The notes under the pieces are model-generated. The model did no database searches and had not been told where the DNA came from. It saw only the letters and a list, made by a program, of their open reading frames with translations. From Streptomyces sp. R21 (GTDB taxonomy: Bacteria; Actinomycetota; Actinomycetes; Streptomycetales; Streptomycetaceae), in contig NZ_CP163435.1 of the NCBI RefSeq assembly GCF_041051975.1, forward strand, positions 3,410,001 to 3,474,000: a stretch of DNA of 64,000 nt. The letters are read 5' to 3'. Of the stretch, positions 48,115 through 55,372 are shown one piece after another; position 1 is the stretch's first letter, and every line of letters begins with the position of its first letter. The translations under genes and the position numbers were made by a program.

Positions 48115-48576
48115 CTAGGAACGCCCCTCTCGATTCGGCAGAGCCCGCACGGTCCGCAACCTGCCCTGCCCTCCTTCGGACAACACCCCTGCGGCTTCCA
48201 GCTTCTCCAGCGCCTTGGTCACCGTCGGGCGCGAGGAACTGAACCTCTTGCTCAGCTCAGAAGCACTCGGAAAGCTTGCCCCCACCTTCAAGCCGTCATC
48301 CGTGATGACATCGGCGATGCGGTCTGCCAGCGGCCGGCGATCCCCGGACTGCTCGCCTCGGACCACACGCCAGCGTCGACCAGGAACCGGCTCTGCTACG
48401 CCGTCCCTCTGAAGGACAGCGAAAGCTCGTAGCACGACGCCTCGCGAGACGTCATGCTCGCGCATAAGGTCCGTGACTAGCGGAAGCTCCGCCATCTTTG
48501 GATCGGAGCGGACCTGAGCTCTTACCGCGTCCGCGATCGCCTGGAAGGTCCCCCGCGGGCTCGCCTGCTGCGACAC
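48115..48576 (-). CDS. GntR-type regulator made of two winged-helix domains (KorSA-like role)
   Basis: 153 residues if it starts at the GTG at 48574-48576 (GGGAG 5 nt upstream); a GTG two codons earlier is possible. Residues 8-70 form one winged helix (AIADAVRAQVRSDPKMAELP, LMREHDVSRGVVLRAFAVLQ). Residues 82-148 form a second (PLADRIADVITDDGLKVGAS, LSKRFSSSRPTVTKALEKLE). No effector-binding domain is present. Unlike ordinary GntR proteins (one wHTH plus sensor), it seems to be a tandem DNA-binding module. Probable master repressor of transfer. Confidence 0.82.
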   Translation of the reverse strand: MSQQASPRGTFQAIADAVRAQVRSDPKMAELPLVTDLMREHDVSRGVVLRAFAVLQRDGVAEPVPGRRWRVVRGEQSGDRRPLADRIADVITDDGLKVGASFPSASELSKRFSSSRPTVTKALEKLEAAGVLSEGGQGRLRTVRALPNREGRS

Positions 48577-48648
48577 TCGCACTCCCTCTCTGTCTGCCCC
48601 TCGTGGAGGTCAAGCCTCGCACTTCGCGCCTGCCTCCCGAGTGCCCTA

Positions 48649-48732
48649 CGTGTCCGACTGTCCGGTTAGAGCCCTGACCTGCATGAATGAGCCGGACACC
48701 CTTAAAGCGTCAGTGTCCGGGTGTCCGGGTTC
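48649..48732 (+). repeat. TGTCCG-rich repeat cluster, copy 2 (non-coding)
   Basis: Five TGTCCG words in both orientations within about 80 bp, in the 490-bp gene-free region upstream of the GntR gene. Over its whole length it aligns with the minus strand of 33.9 kb. The shared core includes GTGTCCGACTGTCCGG and CTGACCTGCA. Possible origin iterons or TraB recognition repeats. Confidence 0.65.
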
Positions 48733-48735
48733 AGA

Positions 48736-48761
48736 GGCTGTAACACCGGGGTGTTACAGCC
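48736..48761. promoter_or_regulatory. Perfect inverted repeat upstream of the GntR gene
   Basis: 12-bp arms GGCTGTAACACC and GGTGTTACAGCC with a 2-bp spacer, directly after the TGTCCG cluster. No T-run follows. Operator or replication-associated site. The rest of 48762-49069 shows nothing recognisable. Confidence 0.6.
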
Positions 48762-49069
48762 CTCTCGACAGCGGCGAGGCGAGGCGCGGCGCGGGGCACC
48801 TCACGCCCCTGCCGTACGAGTGAGCGGCGAGTCCATTATCCAGCGACACGTTCTCGTATCAATGGGCAATGGAGCCAGAGGCGATTCCCGATCTGATCCG
48901 CCTCACGAGCCAATCAACGTTGAGCGCTGGCATACCTAGCCAGGCCGTGGATAGCGCCGTGGTCATCTGCTCGTTGGCGTAGCTGTACAGCGTCAGGCCC
49001 TCAAAGAGAGTTACCCACAATCGAGCAGCTCGCCGTGCGTGAATTACCCTGAGTTCAATCTCGCACGTA

Positions 49070-49987
49070 TTAGGTCGGTGCAGGAGAGCGGTCGGGAGCC
49101 CTACCGCCACGCACTCGATAGGCGCCAGGCTCAAATTCCTCTGAGAGTTCCCGCGCCCTTTGAGCGAACCCTTCTGGCCATTGCGTATACCTGTCCCAGG
49201 TGATGCCTGACACGAGACGAAAGTGCCGAGCCCCAGTGAGATCTGCATCCGCTATGTTTACACCTCTAAGGTTAGCCAAACCAAAATCGACCTCTCGGAG
49301 ATCTGCACCCAACAGGACCGCATCCCAAAGATTTGCCCTAGTGAGATCTGCACCGGTCAATCGTGCGCGGGTAAGGTCTGCGCCAGTGAGGTGCCCACCG
49401 TTAAGGCTGGCTTGGCTAAGATTTGCCCCCACCAAAAATGCGTGAGTGAGGAGCGCGCCGGAGAGGTTCGAACGAACTAGCCGGGCTCCCGTGAGGTTAG
49501 TTCCAACAAAGCGGGCACGCGTTAGAACTGCATCCGTCAAATCTGCATGGAGTAGTTTTGCTCCCGAAAATTGGGCATCCGCGAGGTTCGCGGCGTTGAG
49601 GTTCACGTCTGTGAGGTCCGCATTATGGAGCTGCGCTCGGGATAGATCTGCGCCACCGAGGTCTGCACCTACGAGACGGGAATCGTCCAACGCTGCCCCA
49701 GAGAGATCGGCCAGGGGCAACTGAGCGCCGTTCAGATCTACTCGGGCGAGCAGTGCACCAGCCAGCAGTGCGCCGGCGAGGTTGCGAGGAGGGTCTTCGG
49801 CGGAGCGCCGGACAGTAAGGAGCTCAGCCTCGGGAACGCCCTCCATAGGCGGAGCCTGAGCGGCTGAGCGCGCCGCTATGGCCTCGGCAGTCTCGTTGAG
49901 AGCACTGGTGGGAGCGTCGGGGCACGCGAGATAGAGCAGGCCACGCAGGACATCGGCCTGTCCTTCGGCATCAGTGTCGTGCACCAT
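49070..49987 (-). CDS. Pentapeptide-repeat protein
   Basis: 305 residues. An N-terminal helical segment of about 70 residues precedes some 30 consecutive pentapeptides of the A(D/N)Lxx type (ADLSGAALDDSRLVGADLGG and so on, residues 75-255), which fold into a right-handed quadrilateral helix. A 45-residue tail follows. Known relatives mimic DNA and protect gyrase (Qnr, MfpA) or act as scaffolds; which applies here is unknown. Third gene of an overlapping set. Confidence 0.88.
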   Translation of the reverse strand: MVHDTDAEGQADVLRGLLYLACPDAPTSALNETAEAIAARSAAQAPPMEGVPEAELLTVRRSAEDPPRNLAGALLAGALLARVDLNGAQLPLADLSGAALDDSRLVGADLGGADLSRAQLHNADLTDVNLNAANLADAQFSGAKLLHADLTDAVLTRARFVGTNLTGARLVRSNLSGALLTHAFLVGANLSQASLNGGHLTGADLTRARLTGADLTRANLWDAVLLGADLREVDFGLANLRGVNIADADLTGARHFRLVSGITWDRYTQWPEGFAQRARELSEEFEPGAYRVRGGRAPDRSPAPT

Positions 49988-50309
49988 GTTCTCCAGAGTA
50001 CGGGGTGGGGGTCTGGAAGCGGATTCGACAGATTGGACAGCGGTGACCCGCGTCGGGGTTGATCGCTAACAGAAGATCGATAGCCGCGTTCTCCGCACGA
50101 CGCTCCCGTTCACGGGTACTGAATTCGGAAGGTGATGCAGGCTCAGCCATCAGGATGGCCTGGATTTGTCGAAAGTGCTGCTCCGCAAGCTTCCAGTTCG
50201 GCACGGTCGATTGAGTGCCCGGGTCCGATTCGGAGTGCAGATTCCCGAAGGAAGCTACGCGTTTAGCGACGTCACCGCCACGTTTGTGAAGTTCATGCAG
50301 CGTGATCAC
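49971..50309 (-). CDS. Small hypothetical protein with a CPIC motif
   Basis: 112 residues, GTG start at 50307-50309. Helical, charged middle part (NWKLAEQHFRQIQAILMAEP, FSTRERERRAENAAIDLLLA) and a C-terminal CPICRIRF near residue 95, half of a possible zinc site. Overlaps the DUF6313-like gene by 4 bp (GTGA) and the pentapeptide gene by 17 bp. Confidence 0.65.
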   Translation of the reverse strand: MITLHELHKRGGDVAKRVASFGNLHSESDPGTQSTVPNWKLAEQHFRQIQAILMAEPASPSEFSTRERERRAENAAIDLLLAINPDAGHRCPICRIRFQTPTPYSGEHGARH

Positions 50310-50758
50310 ATCTCATCCCCCGGATCAGTGGGAGACTGTGCAAGCGTCCTGAGTTCGGCGACTACGGCGTCGAAGTCGCGGGACTGATGACTTTCGATCT
50401 GAACCGTGATGAGATAGCCAGCGGCTCCGCCAATAAATGCAGGAAGCGCGGCCCAACCAAGCAGTGACAGCGGCCACGCAATCCATGGAACCTTTGCGTC
50501 AGCTGGTGAACTAATACCTACAAGAACTTCGTACGCAGACGTCCAGCCAATCATTAACCCGTTGGTGACATATAGGGTTGCACAAAGAACGAGCGCTATG
50601 ACGGCATCGGTAAGCAGCCAATACGGAAGACGTCCAAGGGCATGCCGACGAGTCCACCACGCGGCGGACTGTTGCCCCAAGTTGGGCCGCGGAGGAGGGA
50701 TCTCCGGAGGCGGTGCAGGTGGAGGAGCTGACACGTACATCACATTAGGGGTCCACAC
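50306..50758 (-). CDS. DUF6313-like two-helix membrane protein
   Basis: 150 residues from a GTG at 50758; an ATG six codons later is an alternative, and neither has a strong ribosome-binding site. Pro-rich N-terminus (PPPAPPPEIPPPRP), membrane helices YWLLTDAVIALVLCATLYV and WPLSLLGWAALPAFIGGAAG, with GLMIGWTSAYEVLVGISSP between them, the pattern of Streptomyces DUF6313 proteins. First gene of the three-gene cargo module at the right end. Confidence 0.7.
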   Translation of the reverse strand: MWTPNVMYVSAPPPAPPPEIPPPRPNLGQQSAAWWTRRHALGRLPYWLLTDAVIALVLCATLYVTNGLMIGWTSAYEVLVGISSPADAKVPWIAWPLSLLGWAALPAFIGGAAGYLITVQIESHQSRDFDAVVAELRTLAQSPTDPGDEM

Positions 50759-50908
50759 CCCATGGGTGGGGCGGAATCAACCACGCCGGGTCGCGAGGGG
50801 TACTCGCGACTGGTCCGCGCTGCTGACGACTCATGATCAGGTCAGCGCGGAACACCGGACTGTCCTGCGCGGGCACGCTGCGCATGTTCGCGAAGCCCAG
50901 ACAGTGTC

Positions 50909-50925
50909 CGACACACCTCCGACAC
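50909..50925 (+). repeat. 17-bp repeat, copy 2 (near attR)
   Basis: CGACACACCTCCGACAC, 75 bp left of the attR core, identical to 30897-30913 and 51228-51244. Preceded by AGTGTC, so a GTGTCCGACAC palindrome is formed at this copy only. Confidence 0.6.
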
Positions 50926-51000
50926 AGTCGGCGTCGCCGCCGCCTTCCAATCCGCTCCGCAGCAGGTCAAGGGGGGTGTACTGGATGATCGGCACAATCA

Positions 51001-51042
51001 CTCCGGAGCCGTGTGCGCAGGTTCGAATCCTGCCGGGGGCAC
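51001..51042 (+). other. attR core
   Basis: 42 bp identical to 30745-30786 (anticodon loop to 3' end of tRNA-Arg). It is the right boundary of the element and, from the sequence that follows, also the left boundary of an older insertion. Confidence 0.95.
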
Positions 51043-51059
51043 CTTGCATGAGGTGCCCA

Positions 51060-51099
51060 AAGACCCCGTCACCAGCGGAAACGCTGAGGCCGGGGTCTT
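51060..51099 (+). terminator. Terminator after attR
   Basis: Nine-bp stem (51060-51068 with 51091-51099) ending in TCTT, with a nested CAGC/GCTG pair in the loop. Position relative to the core matches the terminator that follows attL. Confidence 0.7.
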
Positions 51100-51227
51100 C
51101 GCGTATGTGCAGCCAGATGCCGCCGAAAGCAGCCGTTTGACAGTGATCACGTAATGACGACGTAATGATCTTTGCGGGCTTTCCGGCAGGTCAGCGGCTG
51201 TTCGTCGTCCTCTTGAACTTAGCTTTC

Positions 51228-51244
51228 CGACACACCTCCGACAC
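51228..51244 (+). repeat. 17-bp repeat, copy 3 (outside the element)
   Basis: CGACACACCTCCGACAC, 186 bp right of the attR core, between that core and the integrase remnant. The same order (core, terminator, repeat, integrase 3' end) is found at the left end of the intact element. Confidence 0.6.
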
Positions 51245-51246
51245 GG

Positions 51247-51276
51247 CGCGAGCCCCGGATCACTCCGGGGCTCGCG
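51247..51276. terminator. Terminator of the remnant integrase
   Basis: Perfect 13-bp stem (51247-51259 with 51264-51276) with a 4-nt loop, 25 bp after the stop codon of the integrase fragment. Confidence 0.85.
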
Positions 51277-51300
51277 TGAGGGGCGTGTGGGCTGTGTCAG

Positions 51301-51692
51301 TCAGGCTTCGCTGGCGTCCTCCTCCCCCAGCCCCTTCAAGATCCGGTCGTTCATCTCCTGCTCCTGGCCGTCGATGCACTTGGCGTAGATCTTCAGCAGG
51401 ACGTCGACCGAGTGACCGGCGCGGGCCGCCACCTCCGGGGCGGGTACACCGGAGTTGAGCCACTGGGAGACGCCCGCATGACGGAGGTCGTAGGGACGGA
51501 CGGCCAGCACCGAGAACACCTGGTGCGGGAGGAGCGCCAGTTCCCGAGCCTGCTTCCACGCCCGCGAGTAGGACGAGGCCGCGATGACGTTGCCCCGCTC
51601 GCTGGCGAACAGCCGGCCGTCCTTCGCGGTACCGAACTCCTTCAGGTGCTCGCGGAGCAGCCGCACCAGGGGAGGCGGCTGGGCAGCCCCGA
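51301..51692 (-). pseudogene. 3' fragment of a second tyrosine integrase
   Basis: About 130 codons homologous to the C-terminal quarter of the intact integrase, from QPPPLVRLLREHLKEFGTAK onward. It keeps HxxR (PYDLRHAGVSQWL), the His that is Asn in the intact enzyme (AGHSVDVLLKIYAKCIDG) and the nucleophilic Tyr. The N-terminal and central parts, with the first catalytic Arg, are missing, so it cannot act. The break is at about 51692. Confidence 0.88.
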
Positions 51693-51793
51693 GCGAACGC
51701 AATCCACTCATCGAACGCGATCGGGCACTCCTCGCTGTCCATCCAGTCCGATGCCCGCGTGATGTGAAGCTCGTATCCCACGCCAGGGATCAT
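51693..51793 (-). pseudogene. 5' fragment of a conserved Streptomyces hypothetical gene
   Basis: The start codons of an unrelated frame, YELHITRASDWMDSEECP then IAFDEWIAFARG, match the opening of a widespread Streptomyces hypothetical protein family with the YELHITRA beginning. The frame runs into the integrase fragment in a different phase, marking a deletion junction. Confidence 0.65.
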
Positions 51794-51968
51794 TCACCAA
51801 GGGTCTGACAAGGACTCTGCCCCGCCGGTCGCCGTCTCAGTTTCCGTCTCATTCAGCTCCGTTCACGACGGTTCAGGCGAGACCCCGAGCCGTCACCGCC
51901 CGGACAGCCAACCGCCCATGAACACAGGTGAACGCCCCCGCGCGCACCCCTACTCCCAACCACCGCAG

Positions 51969-52024
51969 TTGGAAAGCGTGTTGGGGGCAACCCCTCACGA
52001 GTTCGAATCTCGTATTCTCCGCCA
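51969..52024 (+). pseudogene. 3' fragment of tRNA-Ser(GGA), att remnant
   Basis: Starts in the anticodon loop (TTGGAAAG, anticodon GGA), includes the long variable arm (GTTGGGGGCAACCCC region), the T-arm ACGAG TTCGAAT CTCGT, part of the acceptor 3' strand and GCCA. No 5' half of a tRNA-Ser precedes it, so it cannot be a functional tRNA. Such fragments are what integration at a tRNA gene leaves at the far end of an element. Confidence 0.8.
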
Positions 52025-52075
52025 GTGCCTCACTGGTCACGATGTCGAAGGGCCCCACTGCTTACAGAGTCCAGT

Positions 52076-52128
52076 CGACGAGGGGTGAGTCACAGCCGCG
52101 GCTCCAACGGCTGTGACACCCCTCGTCG
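52076..52128. terminator. Strong hairpin after the tRNA-Ser fragment
   Basis: Bases 52076-52087 pair with 52117-52128 (12 bp), and TCACAGCC pairs with GGCTGTGA just inside, giving about 20 bp with a small internal loop; GTTGTTCTT follows. Rho-independent terminator. Confidence 0.8.
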
Positions 52129-52752
52129 TTGTTCTTCGGCTTCAGACGTGCATGCGGCTGCCGAATGCTCGGCCCGGGATATGAATGTGCGGACGAGGAG
52201 GCCGCTTGGCGTTGACAGGTCCGTATGCCGTGCTCCGAGCATCACAACAGGGCGAACGAAGGCACACACCCGCAGAGTGTGCATGCCCTATGGAGCAACA
52301 ACCCCGACTCCGATGGTGGACACCCGCCGTCCTGGCTGGTCCTGCACCTCGGGTTCGTGCCGCAGCAGCGGTTCCGGACGTGGCAGGACCAGCTTTCGCA
52401 GCTCAGGCTCTGCTCCTGCCGCGGCCTTCCGGACTGACGTGGGCGGCCCGCATCGCCACGCAGTCCCGCGGCTAACGGGCCGGGACAGTGCGGGGAGGGG
52501 CGGCGGGCATGAGAAGACGGCGTTTCATGGTTCAACCGTCCTGTTTCCCAGGGCATTTAACCATTCACAACTTGCGGAATGGCTGGCCCGGAAAGATGCT
52601 GGAATCATCAGATCGGGCATTTCACCAAGAGCCGTAACACCGTGGTGGCGATCAGTGTCACGCCGCCGACCTCCTTCTTCGCCCGACCACCGGCCGACGG
52701 TTGGGTACGCGCTCGCCCTCACGGTGAAAGACACGCGTCCGAAGGAGGCACC
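52129..52752. other. Gene-free region before the metalloprotease gene
   Basis: About 620 bp. Short frames exist on both strands, but none shows a ribosome-binding site or recognisable product. It probably mixes decayed element sequence (left part) with the promoter of the metalloprotease gene (right part). Confidence 0.4.
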
Positions 52753-53811
52753 ATGAACGCGCCGGCCGAGAGCGGGACAGCCCTGCCCCGCTACTGCGCC
52801 CAACCACCGCAGACCCAGCCCGTGTTGCGCCCGGACCTCACCCCGAACCGATCGAGGGCCATACTCCTGGTCCGCGCCAAGTGGATCAACGGCACGGTCC
52901 TGCACTACGCCTTCCTCGACCACGGCGGTGACATCGGAGGCCCGGAGCAGTTGGACGAGGTCCGGCATGCCTTCCAGACCTGGAAGGCCCTCGGGATCGG
53001 GCTGGAGTTCCAGGAGGTGGCCGATCCCAGCGACTCCGAGATCCGCGTCCTCTTCCGGGAGAGTGAGGGGTCCGCGTCGTACGTCGGCCGGGACAATCTG
53101 GGCATTGGCACCACCGAGCCGACCATGACGTTCGGTTGGCCCCTGACCAGCCCGTATGGCAAAGCCACCGCGCTGCACGAGATCGGGCACGCGATCGGCT
53201 TCGCCCACGAGCACCAGAACCCGTTCGCCGGCATCGTCTGGAACGAGGAGAAGGTCTACGCGGACCTCGCCGCACCACCCAACAGCTGGCCCCACGAGGT
53301 CACGTTCAACAACATCCTGCGCAAGCTGTCGCAGAACGAGGTGACGGGTTCCACCTGGGACCCCCACTCCATCATGGAGTACAGCTTCGGGCCCGGGCTC
53401 ATCGTGCGCCCGGAAGCCTACCGTGGCGGCATCCCGGAGACGCTGGGCCTGTCCGCCACGGACAAGGAGCGTGTGCTCCAGTGGTACCCGACGCTGGCCG
53501 CCGAGCCGGCCAGAATCCAGCCGTTCCAGTCGGTACCGGTGCAACTCGCCACCGGGGGTCAGGCCGACTTCGAGATCGTTCCGCCGGAGACCCGGAGCTA
53601 CCAGGTCGGCACGTTCGGCAACAGCGACGTCGTCCTGGTCCTGTTCGAGGAGACCGCCGACGGTCTGAAGTACGTCACCGGCGACGACGACAGCGGAGAG
53701 AACCGCAACGGGCGCCTCGATGTCAAGCTCGTCAAGGACCACCGTTATGTTGCTCGGGCCCGCCTGTACTCCAGCTGGGGCAGTGGCTCGATCGCGCTCA
53801 TGTACTGGTGA
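52753..53811 (+). CDS. Astacin-like (M12A) zinc metalloprotease
   Basis: 352 residues from the ATG at 52753 with GGAGG upstream. The astacin zinc motif HExxHxxGFxHE is complete in ALHEIGHAIGFAHEHQNP; the Met-turn is in SIMEYSFGPG. A C-terminal domain (about residues 265-352, VQLATGGQADFEIVPPETRS onward) is beta-rich and could be a binding module. No evident signal peptide, which is unusual for astacins. Zinc endopeptidase; substrate unknown. Confidence 0.88.
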   Translation: MNAPAESGTALPRYCAQPPQTQPVLRPDLTPNRSRAILLVRAKWINGTVLHYAFLDHGGDIGGPEQLDEVRHAFQTWKALGIGLEFQEVADPSDSEIRVLFRESEGSASYVGRDNLGIGTTEPTMTFGWPLTSPYGKATALHEIGHAIGFAHEHQNPFAGIVWNEEKVYADLAAPPNSWPHEVTFNNILRKLSQNEVTGSTWDPHSIMEYSFGPGLIVRPEAYRGGIPETLGLSATDKERVLQWYPTLAAEPARIQPFQSVPVQLATGGQADFEIVPPETRSYQVGTFGNSDVVLVLFEETADGLKYVTGDDDSGENRNGRLDVKLVKDHRYVARARLYSSWGSGSIALMYW

Positions 53812-53926
53812 GCGGTGGTGGAAGCGTCTCCCCCGCCGCGAGTGGCGGGCCACCTCTCTCCGAGGTCCGTCTCATGGCTTCCGTTCGGCTGTCTTCCGTT
53901 CGGCTGTGCGGTTCGGTTCCCGCTTC

Positions 53927-54367
53927 TCAGCTCAGTTGCTCGGCCAGTCCGACGATGATGCCCGCCGGGCCGCGGAGGTAGCAGAGTAGATAGCTGTCCT
54001 CGAACCGGGCGATCTCGCCGACGAGTTCGGCGCCGTGAGGGCGCAGGCGGGCAACGGTGTCCTCGAGGTCGTCGACGGCGAACATGACGCGGTGCGTGCC
54101 CAGAATGTTGTGCGGCCGGTTGCGCGGCCCGGCGCTGATCACCGCGGGGCTGCGGTACTTCGCCAGCTCGAGCCGGCTGTGACCGTCCGGGGTCCGGACC
54201 ATCGCGATGTCACAGCGGACGCCGTCGAGTCCCGTGCACTGGTCGGCGACGAGGCCCTCGACCTCCGCCCTGCCCTCCAGCTCCATACCGAGTTCCACGA
54301 AGAACGCGATGGCGGCGTCCATGTCCTCTACGACGATGCCGACGTTGTCCATCCGCTGAATGGCCAT
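53927..54367 (-). CDS. VOC superfamily (glyoxalase/bleomycin-resistance fold) protein
   Basis: 146 residues. Two beta-alpha-beta-beta-beta modules: MDNVGIVVEDMDAAIAFFVE and HRVMFAVDDLEDTVARLRPH. Metal-binding residues could be the Glu in SRLELAKYR and the acidic/aromatic positions of the second module. A dioxygenase, lyase or binding protein; the family does not tell the substrate. Confidence 0.85.
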   Translation of the reverse strand: MAIQRMDNVGIVVEDMDAAIAFFVELGMELEGRAEVEGLVADQCTGLDGVRCDIAMVRTPDGHSRLELAKYRSPAVISAGPRNRPHNILGTHRVMFAVDDLEDTVARLRPHGAELVGEIARFEDSYLLCYLRGPAGIIVGLAEQLS

Positions 54368-54460
54368 GCTGGTTTCTCCTTCTTCTTCGTGCGGCCGGTG
54401 GTGGCCGCTGATGTCCCTGGGACGGAGCCGATGACACGTTTTCGACATCCGCGGACCGCC

Positions 54461-54660
54461 GAACTCCGCGAAGTAAGGGAAGAGACGGGTGTCAAGGCCG
54501 AAGCCGTCGACGCCTCCGGGATCCGCCTCGGCCCCGGGCACGTAATGCAGTACGACGACGGTGGGATCCGGCAGCGGTTCAGCATCTGCTTCCGCACGGA
54601 GCTGTCGGCGGTGAGCTGCGTACGAGCACCAGCAACGAGACCCGCTCGCGATGACAGACG
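54461..54660 (+). pseudogene. Truncated Nudix gene related to the element's pif
   Basis: The frame LREVREETGVKAEAVDASGI continues GPGHVMQYDDGGIRQRFSICF, nearly the same as residues 70-115 of the Nudix protein at 47.1 kb, with high DNA identity. The N-terminal half including the start of the Nudix box is missing, and after GELRTS-like codons the frame is shifted by an insertion. Inactive remnant. Confidence 0.8.
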
Positions 54661-54885
54661 ACGCTGTAGGCATGCGCAGTAGGTATGCGCAGTAGGTATG
54701 CGTGCTCATGTGCTGGCAGTGGGCGCCATTTACGTTTCCCCGGTGGCTACAAATCTGACACCGCAGTCTGCCGACTGCGGCGCCCCTATCGCCTTCGGGG
54801 ACACCGGTGCCCCCGTCGCCGTCGTTCTGCGGCGACAGGGGCACTGTCCGGGGGACAAGGCCCGGTTCGTCGGCCCTTGCGGACG

Positions 54886-55281
54886 TCAGTCGGTGATGGT
54901 CACGCAGGGCAGGCCGACGCTCTCGCCGCCGCGGAAGCCTTCCGCGCACAGGCGGGTGCCCGCCGGGAAGTGGCGCTGGGGGTATGCCTGGTCGCGATAG
55001 GTGCGGAACGCGTCGACGTCCTCGACCTTGGTGTTGGCACTCCAGCCGTTGGTGGTCCACACGCGCGCGGAGATCCTGTGGGGCTGGTTGGTGTTGATGA
55101 CCGACACCTCCACTCGGCCCAGGTAGGTGCCCGTGTCGTAGGTCTCGATGCAGACAGCATTGTTGCACCACTTGCCGTCGGCCGTCGCCGGTGGTCCAGC
55201 GGCGAAGACGATGCCGACAGCCGCAGCTGTCGCCCCCATGCCTGTGACGATCTTTCGAAGAGTAGTCATAGCCATGATCAA
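54886..55281 (-). CDS. Small secreted protein of unknown function
   Basis: Up to 131 residues (ATG at 55281; ATGs at 55275 and 55269 are alternatives; no clear ribosome-binding site). A signal peptide is evident (RKIVTGMGATAAAVGIVFAA, cleavage near ATADG). The mature part of about 95 residues is beta-rich with four Cys (CNNAVC, LCAEGF, LPC) that could form two disulphides. No known family recognised. Confidence 0.75.
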   Translation of the reverse strand: MIMAMTTLRKIVTGMGATAAAVGIVFAAGPPATADGKWCNNAVCIETYDTGTYLGRVEVSVINTNQPHRISARVWTTNGWSANTKVEDVDAFRTYRDQAYPQRHFPAGTRLCAEGFRGGESVGLPCVTITD

Positions 55282-55372
55282 CGACGGCAGTACGTCGTTG
55301 TCACGCAGAGTTGGTCAGCCATGTGTGGTGGGGGTGGGAGGGGGTGGCCGAACGTCCGATGGACGCAGTTCC

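Larger units (their letters stand above)
30745..51042. mobile_element. AICE integrated in tRNA-Arg(CCG), PrimPol-replicase type, about 20.3 kb
   Basis: The element lies between two perfect 42-bp direct repeats. It encodes a tyrosine integrase and excisionase, a split replication unit (PrimPol plus RecA-like helicase), SSB, several Spd-like small membrane proteins, a TraB-type FtsK translocase, a GntR regulator and a Pif-like Nudix protein. This set is diagnostic of actinomycete integrative and conjugative elements such as pSAM2 and SLP1. The replicase is of the PrimPol class, not the rolling-circle RepSA class. Cargo: a two-gene module at the left end, a DUF4760 protein, a cytosine methyltransferase, a GGDEF protein, an HD protein and a pentapeptide-repeat module. 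All key genes look intact, so the element may be mobile. Confidence 0.95.

Noticed and set aside
52185..52475. Possible small gene upstream of the metalloprotease
   Set aside because: No ribosome-binding site, no recognisable product and overlapping equal-length frames in other phases.
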